Shown here: one piece after another, positions 44,836-55,245 of the stretch
Layout: each line of letters opens with the position of its first letter
How positions within the stretch are numbered: the stretch's first letter is position 1
From: Gaeumannomyces sp. JS-464
Lineage: Eukaryota; Ascomycota; Sordariomycetes; Magnaporthales; Magnaporthaceae
Assembly: GCA_002197995.1 (NCBI GenBank)
Contig: NGZR01000001.1
Coordinates: forward strand, 10,354,001 to 10,418,000
DNA length: 64,000 bases
Reading direction: 5' to 3'
Made by a program: the position numbers and the translations under genes
The notes under the pieces: generated by a model
What the model was told of the DNA's origin: nothing
Databases searched by the model: none
Seen by the model: only the letters and a program-made list of their open reading frames with translations

Positions 44836-46951
44836 ATGTCTAGTAACCAGAACGGCACCCAGGGCGGCCAAGACAGGCCCGATGCCGAGCTGTACGTGGC
44901 CGTCGTGTCGCTCGTCATCGCCTGATCGCCCTGCTCGGAACCGTCATGCAGGTGCTCCAGCAGTACTACGCCTCGGCCACGGGCTTCTCCAACTGCGATC
45001 GCCGCGTCATCGGGAAGTGGCACAACTACAAGGAACGCATATTCAAGTGGAAGGAGCTTCGGTTCGAGGTCCGCTTCAAGGCCCCCGTCGTCTTTGTGTG
45101 CCCAGCAAGCAACACCAAGGGGCCGGTGCCCGACGTGGTCTGGATCATCGACGGCACGGCAAAAAGCCAGCAAGACACCATGACGGACGACCTCAAGGAC
45201 AAGGCGCAAAACAACCAGCCGCCGCCCGTGTCGGTCGACCAGTCCTCGGCGCTCCCCAGGTGGAGGCTCCGGCACCGCTCGACCAACACCAGCCTCAAGC
45301 AAAAGATCACCCGCAGCGCCGTCTCTAACGACGCCGGCCACGAGAAGCGCATCCACACGGCCGACAACGAGCGGGCGACCTGGCTGACCATGCTGACCGA
45401 GTTCCAGCGCATGGAGATGGAGTCGGCCAGCTGGCAGGAGGGCGAGTACAACTGGCACTCGGGCCGCCACGGCCAGCCCAGGATCACGCGGCCCGCCTTC
45501 AGCGACCGCAAGCTGGCCATCGCCGTCCAGGCCAAGCCGCGCAGCTGGGACACGATGCCGCCCAACATCAAGAAGCCCTACGCCACCACCACCATGTGCC
45601 ACCTCGTCGAGATGGCCGCCATGCTGGGCCTGCACTGGAAGGAGTTTGACCGCTCGCACGACAAGTACCGCGCCGAGGGCAACGGCTACGTCCTGACGGG
45701 GTCGCACCTGTCGGACCTCGGCGTCGTCTTCAACTTCCAGATCTCGGGCAAGTGCAAGTTTGGCGACAACCGCGTCGTGCCGTCGGCCCACGTCAAGGAG
45801 TTTGCCTTTGGCCTGGTCCCCACCGTCTTTCGCACCCAGGACGACGACCGCCGCCTCGGGTCGATAGCCGAGGATCCGCGCGACCAGGGGCTCCTGCTCC
45901 TCGGCAGCACCAACGAGGTCGCCGAGACCGTGGCTTGGTTCGGCTGCAACACGCGGACGGCCGACATTCTTCGAGACGACAGCAAGAAGCACGGCCACTT
46001 GTTTCCCAGTATGTCCATCCCACTATCCGCGTATTGTTTCCCAGCACGTCCATCCCATCATCCGCGTCTTGTCTCCCAGCTAACCCCCACAGTCGCCTTT
46101 GAGATCCTCGGCATGCTCTCCAAGCCGCTCTACCTGCCCAACATGTCCTTCCGCATGGTGCCCAACCCCACCGTCTACACGTGGGACACCAAGTTCTTCA
46201 ACCTGCGCAAGCTGCTGGAGGGGTTCAGGACCCAGCTCGAGACTTCCGAAGCCGTGGTCGAGTCGTTCTCCGCCCCGGGCGTCGCCACAAACGAGACGGC
46301 CTCGCACCTGAAGCCGCTCCAGAACAAGGCCGAGACCGTGTGTGACGCACTAGAAAGCCAACGCGAGATCCGCGGCGAGCAGGAGTTCACGCTCGGGCTC
46401 TGCGACGCTCTCTACAGGTCCATCGACTTTTGCGACAAGTACCTGGAGGAAGTCCGCCCCAAGTTCGTCCAGGTCGTGCTGCGCGAGCACATCCAGGAGA
46501 TCCTGCGCATGGTCAACGACGACGAGGAGGCGGCCGGCCCCGCCAGCCCGGCGGCACCGCCCACGCGTCGCCCATCAGCCAGCTCATGGACGCGGCGCCC
46601 GAGCAGCGGCACGCCGTCTTCATGCGCATCTACTTTGACCACGTGCTGCCGCACATCATCAAGACGTGCATGGTCAGCATCCGGCGCCGCGACACGCCGC
46701 TGCTCACCATGAACTCGCCGCCCACCTCGCCCACGCCCGACGGGGCCCCGCCGCGGCCCGAGCCCCGGCACCGCGGCGGGAACCGCAACCTGAGCTCCGA
46801 GATGGTGACGGTGCAGGTGACCGAGATCTGGTGCACCCTCGTCTTCCGCATGCTGTGCTGGCTGCTGCTGCACGACTTTCACAAGAACGACCGCCAGGTC
46901 TCGAGCAAGAGCGAGGTCTGGGGGAGCCGCCTGCCCGTGTACATCTGCTAG
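44836..46951 (+). CDS. modin-like large fungal protein with one N-terminal membrane helix
   Basis: About 677 residues in two exons (44836-46008, 46093-46951). One base was lost at the CC of 44921-44922 (in ALIALLGTV) and one near 46550. After a short polar start there is one helix (YVAVVSLVIALIALLGTVMQ). Then VLQQYYASATGFSNCDRRVIGKWH begins a soluble region with conserved-looking blocks: FEVRFKAPVVFVCPASN, WLTMLTEFQRME, AVQAKPRSWDTMPPNIKKPY, VEMAAMLGLHWKEFD, GSHLSDLGVVFNF and FEILGMLSKPLYLPNMSFRM. This layout matches a fungal family often labelled modin, as I recall; its biochemical role is not known to me. Membrane-anchored, soluble part probably cytoplasmic. Confidence 0.7.
46009..46092 (+). 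repeat. 84-bp intron with internal tandem duplication
   Basis: The interval starts GTATGT and ends CCCCCACAG. It holds two copies of a 36-38 bp unit built on GTCCATCCCA-TCCGCGT-TTGT-TCCCAGC. It is a multiple of three and has no stop, so it can be read through. Removing it joins HLFP to IAFEILGML, which looks like the native protein. Confidence 0.7.
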
Positions 46952-47204
46952 GTGCGATGACCGGTGCAGAAGACGGGGCCTGTGGTTTTGGGACTGGCAT
47001 GGGTATGAATTATGATAATAGGATGTAATGGGACCACTGGCTGGATGGAACTCGGGACTTGGTACAATCTGTCGAATGTGGAATAAAATGAGGGCCGCCT
47101 TGCTAATTTGGCACGTGTACCGCCCTTTTTTGGCCCTCTCCTTGGCTTTTTTCTGGCCCTCTCTTTAGCCATTTTTGGCCTCTCTCTGGCCCTTTCCGCT
47201 AGAA

Positions 47205-48042
47205 TTAAGGCCGGATCTGCCTCAGGAGGTGTCTGATAACAACATCGTATGCCCGTTTTTTGGGCTCCTTTTCCTCTGTTTCCCCGTCAGGCTCAACCTC
47301 GAGCGACACCTCGAGCACGCCGCCGTTCCAGCTCGCCGCCTGCACGGCGCACCTCACGCGCCGGCAGACGGCGCCCAGCAGCTCGCCCTTGCCCGGCGGC
47401 AGGTCCAGGAGGCGCACGACCCGCAGACGCGGCCAGGCCCCGCGCAGGCCGCTCAGGAGCCCGCCCAGCCGCCAGGGCCGTCCGTCGTCCAGGGCCCAGG
47501 CGCTGCCGTCCGAGGCCATGGTGCGCCTGAGCTCCAGCACCTCAACGTTGGGGCACGCCGCCGCCGCCGCCGCCCACGCCTCGCTCCAGCGCGCCGAGTC
47601 GTCGTCCCAGAAGCGGGCCCGCTCGCGCGCGTGGACGGCCAGGAACCGCATGGCGGCGGTTGGACTTGCCGATAGTTCGCAGCCACGGCAGCGTCCAGCG
47701 GGGGGAGCGGGGGTCGACGAGCTCAAAGGTTGCGTTGCCATAGAACACGGGCGACGCTTCGGCGTGGATGGCCCGGCAGGTCGCCAGCAGGGCCAGTCGT
47801 GAAGTTGGCGAGCGGCCCGACCGGGCGGCGCGGTAGTAAAAGGGCCAGGCGGGCCAGTGCGTCCTGAAGTGGCGCTCAAGAAGGATCCGGCAGTGGTCTG
47901 CGGGATCAAACAGCACAAGAGTGTAGATGATGTTGCGGATCTCTGGCGGGAGCGAGAGGAAGCCGAGTGGCAAAGGCGTGACATCTGACGGAAACATTTC
48001 CTGGTGTGGAGTGATGTTCTGATAATCTAATGCTGAGAGCAA
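47205..48042 (-). CDS. fungal LPPEIRN-type (2EXR/F-box-like) protein, frameshifted
   Basis: Start at 48042 or the in-frame MFPSDV (47997). The diagnostic start FLSLPPEIRNIIYTLVL is followed by LLATCRAIHAEASPVFYGNATFEL, the pattern of a very large fungal family of short F-box-like or 2EXR proteins. After a break near 47650-47660 the C-terminal part (FLAVHARERARFWDDD, LRVVRLLDLPPGKGELL, VCRRVRCAV) continues to the stop at 47205. About 278 residues. The role is unknown; relatives are often clade-specific and numerous. No catalytic residues are apparent. Confidence 0.65.
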
Positions 48043-48356
48043 TGATATTCCGAGTCTGATACTGATAGCATTGATATTCTGATCGTTTTGACGCCGAAAG
48101 CACCGTCTGTTATACCATCTACATCAGGCTCGGCTGCTGCGCCTCGGACGAACGCAGGCACACAGAGTTAGCCGCACGCCACAACGCACTATCGGAAATG
48201 CCGCCTGAGCGATGTGCGGCTGAGCCAGGGAACCGAAAGCAGAGCGGCAAGCTGTGAATCATTCTTGATGGAAAAAGGAAGCTTTTGGGAACCAAGGAAA
48301 TAGTAAAACATTGCTCGAAGGGGAATAAAAAGGGACAAAAACGTGGGAGGACAACG

Positions 48357-48624
48357 GCAAGTCCGTGAAGCTGCCGTCCATGAAAGACGGCCAATTCGTG
48401 AAAACAACGACAAATCCATAAAAGACAACTGCAAACCCATGAGGACGTACAATTCCGTCAAGCGTCCAACTAGTAAAGGAAAAAAAAGATGCAATCCGTG
48501 AGAGCCGCAAGTCCATAAGACAACTGCAAATCCACGAAGACGAGCACAAGTCCGTGAATAATTGCAAGTCCGTAAACAACAAGTCCGTACACAAGTCCGT
48601 AAACTGCAAATCTGTAAACAACAA
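48357..48624. repeat. degenerate 15-22 bp tandem repeat array
   Basis: About fourteen imperfect copies of GCAA(G/A)TCCGTGAA-AC(A/G)AC, with Ca/Gt variants such as GCAAATCCACGAAGACG and GCAAGTCCATAAGACAACT. The array ends at the stop codon of the dynamin-family gene. Both strands are open for long stretches because of the repeats, but no gene is implied. Confidence 0.75.
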
Positions 48625-51563
48625 CTAAGCCACAGCGTTCTCGTCGTCGTCATCCACCACAACAGCCTGGAACCGGTCTCCCCGACTGGCAAACGACGTG
48701 GCTGGGTTCGTCTGGCTGCCGACGTCTACGGCGCTATCGTTCTCGGCCGACTCCAGCTTAAGCTTGTTGATGGACGTCATGGCGCTGCACAGCTTCTCCT
48801 GCTCATCCTGCAGCTTGCGGCGCTTGGCCGCCACCTCGGGCTGCTCGGCCATGAGCTGCTGGAGACGCGCGTCGTCCATGAGGGCGCCGGTCCTGAAGCC
48901 CAGCGACTGGTCCAGGTAGTACTCTTCGGCCAGCTTTCTCACCAGGGCAGGGATCAGCTCGGCGCCGACGGCCAGCGCGACCGAATCGACGAACCGCCGC
49001 GCCGCCGTCTGGTAGTACCCCCGCACGTACGAGCATACGCCCAGCTCCTTCTCGTATGGGTCCGGCCCCTGCGCCTGCAACAGCGTCTGACGCTCCTTCT
49101 CCTCGTCGAGGTGGTCCTGGGCCGTCATGTCGTCCCACTTCTGAATCGGCCTCGGCTCCTTGGCGTTGCGCTGCGCGGCGAGGTGCGCGGCCCAGCGGTA
49201 ATGGTGCCGGCTGTGTACGAGCACGTCGTGCTCGTATTGCCGCCAGCGATCAAAGGTCGCGCGGTCGCGCGTGTACAGGCGGCTCCTCTCGCGGTGGTGC
49301 AGCGCCGACAGCATCTTTTTGAGCGCCGCCTCCTGCGCGCACACGAATTGGTCGATGGACTCTTGCGCGCTGCGGAACACGGCCTTGTTTTGCAAACTGT
49401 CGAAGGAGCGGGCCAGCAGCTTCTGTAGCTGTTGCTGCAGGGACCCGACGAACTGGGCCATAAAGCCGTTGAGCGGGCCGTCCCAGCGCGCGATGGCCTC
49501 GAGGCTAAAGTCGCGCATGACCTCGAGTGGCAGCTCGTCGGGCACGCCGTGCTTGGTGGCGCTGCGGATGCGCGCCCGCACCTGCTCCAGCGAGCGCGGC
49601 CGCGCGGTGCCGCCTGACTGGCTGGGCGCCACGCTGCCCGCCCGGCTCTCTGTCTCCTCCTTGACGGCCGTGTAGCGAGGTCGCTTGGGGGTGGCGAAGG
49701 CGCTGCCGTTGTCTTGGCCCTCCATAAAAGCCCGGTGATTCCGACGACGGGACGGAGTATCCGGGGCCTCGTCCGAACTCTTAACCAGGTCGACAACCTG
49801 GATAGTCCTATTTGCCGTCGGAGTTACGGGCGGCGTGGGCCGAGGCCTGGGGCTAACCTCATTTACGATGTACCTTGGCTTCAGGTTCAGGATTTCCTTC
49901 TCAAAGTCATCGACCAGCGCTCCCCACGCCTTGTCGAAATCTCCGTCCATTCTCAACGCCTGCTCGACCTCCTTTCCGAACATGAATAAGGCTTGTATCA
50001 TGTCGCTGTATGGGTGCTGGGGAGTGCCTGGCAGACGCTTCAACTCCTCGTTGACGTCGCCGAGCCGGTTTTCGATCATGTCAAGGATGCCGGGAAGGCT
50101 CTGATGGAACGCGTTGCTCAGCGTTTCGGACAGGAAAACGACTAGGGCTTGTAGACCGCATCGCTTGTTGAACGGCTCGAACGTCCGTGGCCAGCCGTTG
50201 GCCTCGTCGGAGTCGCGGTAATTGAAATACGACTCCTCAAAGCTGTTCTGATGCTCGAGGTCGTGGCCCTGTGACAGGTCAGTGGGTTGTCGGGCCGTGA
50301 TGAAGAAGCCCTGTCCGACGCTGTGCTGGCGGCCCTGGAGCATTTGCAGCCACTGGTTGTGGTTGCGGCCAGACTGCGGCAGCAGATCGGCTTTGGTCAT
50401 AACTCCAACCGTCCTGTCCTTGGCCCCTTTGTCGCGGATGAGGTTGAGGGTCGACGAGTTCTCAGGATCGGCGTTCATGGCCACTGCCCACATGATGATG
50501 GCGTTCTTGTCAGTGATGTACTTGGTCGCCAAATTCTCGACCATCCTGACGAGATACGTCTGCGCCTCGTGCTTGGGCGTTTTGATGATACCAGGCAGGT
50601 CGTAAAACGACAGGTCTGGGCAGCTGGGGCCTGAGATGTGCAGGGCTACCGTGTTGGGGCTAAAGGTGGCCACGGCGCTGCGCTCCTGCTCTTCGAGGCG
50701 CGCCTTCTCGTGCTCCATGTCCAGTGGGCCTCGGTACGTGGGCACGTACTGCCGGTAATTGGTATCATGGTTCAGGATGGCGACCTGTGCCCAGCCAAGA
50801 GCCATTCGGATTTGCTCGTCGTCCTTGACCGAGGTGGACCAGAACTCCTTGGTGACGCGGGGCTGGTCGATCCACTGGCCGAATTCTTGATGGCGAACCC
50901 GCGGCTCGAACTTGTAGTCTTGCTGCAGTGAAATCTGAAGCTTCCACGTAGGGCTTTTGGAAAGGCGGATGTGCAGTGGGCATCGCGTACACATGCCATC
51001 GCTTTGGGGCAGCGAGACGCCAGCGATACCAGACATGAGCGTGGACTTGCCAGAGCTTTGGTCGCCCACCAGCACCAGCGACGGCAGCGCGGCCACGTGC
51101 TGGATTCCAAGCGAGTGTAGCTCGCCCAGGGTCTCGCCTAGAGCGGTTAGGTTGTTGGCGATCCTGCCAAAGTTGCGCCTAAGAACCGAGTCGTTGGAGA
51201 TGCTACCACCAAAGAAGGACTCGTTCTGCGGCTCCGAGCTGACAAACTCGGACTTGACGATCGGGTCTTTTGGTTTCGGCCGGGTCTCCATCATGATGAT
51301 ATCATCGTCCACCTCCTCTGCCTCGGACGCCGCTGGAAGCGACGCCGGGGCCTGGAAGGTGCTCACGCTAGCTGCGAGGAATGTATTAGAAACGCGAACG
51401 ATGGGCAATGGCATAGACGAGACTTACGAGCACCTGACCGGGCTGCCCGGCTCTTGGGGGACTCGCGGACCGTGCCGGGAGAGAGGGTCCCGGCCCTTGC
51501 GGGACCTGACGAGCCAGACGCGATGGTCTGGGCCCGCCGCTCGTTCTTGACGCGACCGGGCAT
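48625..51563 (-). CDS. dynamin-family GTPase
   Basis: Exons 51563-51428 and 51371-48625 (56-bp intron) give an unbroken 960-residue protein. The GTPase domain shows G1 GDQSSGKST (148-156), a G2 Thr nearby, G3 DLPG (303-306) and G4 TKAD (371-374). These are followed by the dynamin middle/stalk (CGLQALVVFLSETLSNAFHQ) and a C-terminal effector-like helical region with HHRERSRLYTRDRATFDRWRQYEHD. There is no PH domain, so it is Mx/Drp-like rather than endocytic dynamin. A disordered Pro/Ser segment (about 580-660) and an acidic end (DDDDENAVA) are notable. Such fungal dynamin-like GTPases are expanded and mostly unstudied; membrane remodelling or defence roles are possible. Confidence 0.93.
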
Positions 51564-52443
51564 GTCACGAGGCGCACGAGGTCTGGTTCATGGGTGGCAG
51601 TGCAGGCGAGGTAGGTGGGTTCGGTCGCGCGAAGGCGAGGTAGGTTGGTTTGACAGAGTGAAGGCGATGTGAGGTGATCTAATAAAGCGGGAAAGTACGC
51701 CGTATAAACACAATGCACCCACAGACACGCCGGCAACCAAATCTGGATATCAGGCGATGCGAGGCTGACGCGGACAAAGGTAATAGAAAAAGTGGCGATC
51801 GAGGCAGAGAAAGGTGGTGGTTGTTGATGGCCAAGACGAGGTGGTGGCTGAAGGAAGAAGGTGGTGGGTGGTTCAGGTCGATTGCAGCAGAAATTGGGTT
51901 CCGTCGGGGGCGCCGTTGACGGACGTCTCGAGGAGCACCCAGTTGCCGTTCACGGATGTTAGTGCACCCCGCATAAATGGCGTGCGCCGCTAACAGGAAT
52001 TATCTAAGTAGCGAGAGGAGCCCGAGGAGGGAGCCCGCAAAGGCCGTGACGAATTGTGGGTCCACGCGCTGCCCCAGTCACAAACCACCCACCAAAGCGG
52101 CCGAGGCCTCGTGAATGCGTCTGATCCTTGCCAAGAGAAATTTTATTTCCTTCGAAATTTTTCGTATTTTCATACTCGAAACATGGGCGTAATGGTGGGA
52201 TTCTTGTGTGCAGCTTCGAACCCGCCGCGTGCCTGCCAAACGTCTCCATCTGGCAGTTGCAGCCCAGTCCCAGGCACATTCACCAGCACCCCGCAGCATG
52301 CTCCGTCGCCGCCAAATGATTGGCCCGCTATTCAGGGGACCGACGAACCACAAAATCTAAACTCGAGCCAGAGAACAGAGCAGAGGACAAGTCCAGACAG
52401 GACACATCGCGACTATTCCTCCAAACCGACATCTACCGCCACC
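51564..52443. other. intergenic, divergent promoter
   Basis: About 880 bp between the dynamin-family (-) and pyrophosphorylase (+) genes. GGTAGGT-type and GGTGGTGG repeats occur near 51607-51650 and 51812-51880. No gene is seen. Confidence 0.5.
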
Positions 52444-53945
52444 ATGTCGCTGCAGATCCCCCACCGCGGCAACGGCGCGCAGCACGAGGCCGCCACCAAG
52501 GCCGTCATCCTGGTTCGCGCCCCTCCCGGCGGTGACGTCGTGGGCTGTTGCTGATGTTTTGCAGGTCGGCGGCTCTTCGCGAGGCACCCGGTTCCGGCCG
52601 CTGTCGCTGGACGTCCCCAAGGTGAGTGTCTGACGCCCGCTCTCGCCGCTCGTGCTGACCAGACAGCCGCTCTTCGACGTCGCCGGCCACCCCATCATCT
52701 GGCACTGCCTGACGGCCATCGCCAAGGTCCCCTCCATCAGCGAGGTCTGCCTGATCGGCTACTACGACGAGTCCGTGTTCCGCGACTTCATCAAGGACGC
52801 CGCTACCGAGTTCCCCGGCCTGACCATCAAGTACCTCCGCGAGTACAAGGCCCTGGGCACCGCCGGCGGCCTGTACCACTTCCGCGATGCCATCCTCAAG
52901 GGCCGCCCCGAGCGCCTGTTTGTGCTCAACTCGGACGTGTGCTGCTCGTTCCCGCTCAACGAGATGCTCAAGATGTTCAACGACAAGCACGCCGAGGCCG
53001 TCATCCTGGGCACGCGCGTCGGCGAGGACGCGGCCACCAACTTTGGCTGCATCGTTAGCGACGACCACACCCGCCGCGTCCTGCACTACGTCGAGAAGCC
53101 CGAGTCGCACATCTCCAACCTGATCAACTGCGGCGTCTACCTGTTCAGCACCGACGCCATCTTCCCGTCCATCCGCACCGCCATCAAGCGCCGCACCGAC
53201 CGCCCGCGCCTGGCCTCGTACCCGTCCTCGGAGAACCTCGAGGCCAGCTTTGTGCAGTACGACGAGGACGAGGGCTCGTCCCAGAACGAGGTCATCCGCC
53301 TCGAGCAGGACATTCTATCGGATATGGCCGACAACAAGCAGTTTTTCGTCTACGAGACCAAGGATTTCTGGCGCCAGATCAAGACGGCCGGCTCTGCCGT
53401 GCCCGCCAACGCCCTGTACCTGCAGCAGGCCTGGCAGGGGCAGTCCAAGGAGCTGGCTGCCCCGGGCCCCAACGTCCTGGCCCCGGTCTTTATCCACCCC
53501 AGTGCCCACGTCGACCCGACCGCCAAGCTGGGACCCAACGTCTCCATCGGCCCGCGCGCCACCATCGGGCCCGGCGTCCGCATCAAGGAGTCGATTGTGC
53601 TCGAGGACGCCGAGGTCAAGCACGACGCCTGCGTGCTGTACTCCATCATCGGCTGGGGAAGCCGCGTTGGTGCCTGGGCCCGTGTTGAGGGCACCCCGAC
53701 GCCGGCCACCAGCCACAGCACGAGCATTGTCAAGGGCGGCGTCAAGGTCCAGGCCGTCACCATCCTTGGCAAGGAGTGCGGCGTGGGCGACGAGGTCCGC
53801 GTGCAGAACTGCGTGTGCCTGCCGTTCAAGGAGCTGAAGAGGGTGAGTCCCATTTCTGCCGCTCCCATTTCTAAATCCTGCCGTCCCATTCTTCTACACG
53901 TGCTAACCCAATGCTCAGGACGTTGCCAACGAGGTCATCATGTAA
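52444..53945 (+). CDS. GDP-mannose pyrophosphorylase alpha-type (GMPPA-like)
   Basis: Exons 52444-52512, 52565-52621, 52667-53842 and 53919-53945 total 1329 bases, exactly 443 codons (442 residues), intact. A nucleotidyltransferase fold starts [26 protein letters not shown], the signature loop of sugar-nucleotide pyrophosphorylases, then GTAGGLYHFRD and FVLNSDVCCSFPL. A left-handed beta-helix follows (HPSAHVDPTAKLGPNVSIGP, VRIKESIVLEDAEV). The long insert and the end CVCLPFKELKRDVANEVIM fit the alpha (regulatory) subunit rather than the catalytic beta. In animals GMPPA restrains GMPPB, which makes GDP-mannose for glycosylation and wall mannan. The first intron uses the unusual donor GTTCGC. 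Confidence 0.92.
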
Positions 53946-55245
53946 TCGGGGAGTCAAGATACCATCTGGGCGCAATTGGGCAGCATGTCATCTAGTCTTC
54001 AGTCCTGCACGTAGCCGGCCAAGCATGAATCGATTCTGACGTCTAGTGAGGCTGCTGCTGCATCATCTCGTCATCTTGGGCTCCAGCCTCGAGTGATTGC
54101 ACCCAACCCAACCAGTCGGATCGCCTCGACGGCTTGCCAAACAAGGCCACCCCTCAACCCCTCATATCGGGATGATCATCGATGTCGTGTCAAATGGCTG
54201 GACCAACGGCAAGTTGCATGGACATGGCAAGCTGCCTAGACGGCAAGCCGCCCATACATGGCAAGTGCCTAGACCAATGGCGCCTGGCCCAATCGAGGCT
54301 CCCGAGGCGCAGCGACAACAAAGCTAGCGCCGTGCCTGTGCCCAGGCGGGTGAGTTGTACCTGGAGATCACGAGCCCCAACCATGCACGTTGGGCCAGGG
54401 AAACAGGTCCCAGACGGGAAGACCCAGACGGCCTCACCTTCCGGACTCTCCCGCCGTGGGACATGCGAACGGCACTTTCTGCCGGAAACATGAAAAACCA
54501 TGGATCTTAATGGGTACGTTAGCGGCGGTCAGCGTCGCTTGGCGGGCTCCCTCTTGCTTTCTCTTGTTCGATGCGGTGAGGGCGACGGGGCGGTGGTTGG
54601 GCGGTGGGTTGGGTAGGCGCCAAAAGGGGAGTGCCGGGGTGCTAGAGCGGAGCGCTTCCGGGGGCCACAACGGCCTGCGAGAACACGCCTGATGGTGGGG
54701 ATCGACGGCCAATGAAAGATCCATGACGGCACCAGGGGCACCCGCTAGGGCCACCCAGCAGGCCGACCAGTGGCTGCCTCGCTCCGCATAGAAGGGCAAA
54801 TGGAAATCTTCGGTTGCTTATGCCAGCCCTCGCGCAGCATGGATAACCCAGCCAGCTCCTATCTCGGCAAGGGCGTGCATCAACGAGCAAATGGCGGCCC
54901 CTCTCGCCTGGTTGCGTGGACAGCAGCCCCATCGCTGTACAGCACCAGAAGTGGAGTGACCAAACAACGGTGGAGGCCGCACCCCAGCAGCTGCAGCCTC
55001 TGTCTCCCTAGCACTAGGAAGGGCCCCAGCATGCCGCCAGAAATTGGCGCTTCCGCTGACACGCCAGCACGTGAACCCCGGCTGGGGCTGCGCTACATAT
55101 GGTCTGCCGCCGCCCTCAGTCTGGTCCTCACGAGAGTATCTGCATCTGCAGTCTGCGCCTGTCTGCACACCGACTTATAGCCTGCTTGCTGGACCAAGAG
55201 AGGCCGGACGACGCATCACTCCTTGCCGTTTGCTGCTGTGCAGTC
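53946..55245. other. intergenic, 1.3 kb
   Basis: No supported gene. A short GGCAAG(T/C)(T/G)GC-type repeat lies at about 54205-54270. Confidence 0.5.

Noticed and set aside
48357..48624. CRISPR-like array
   Set aside because: Eukaryotic context; units are degenerate and contiguous, without spacers.
48562..49428. Plus-strand open frame opposite the dynamin C-terminus
   Set aside because: Shadow frame; Leu/Val/Arg-skewed with no domain.
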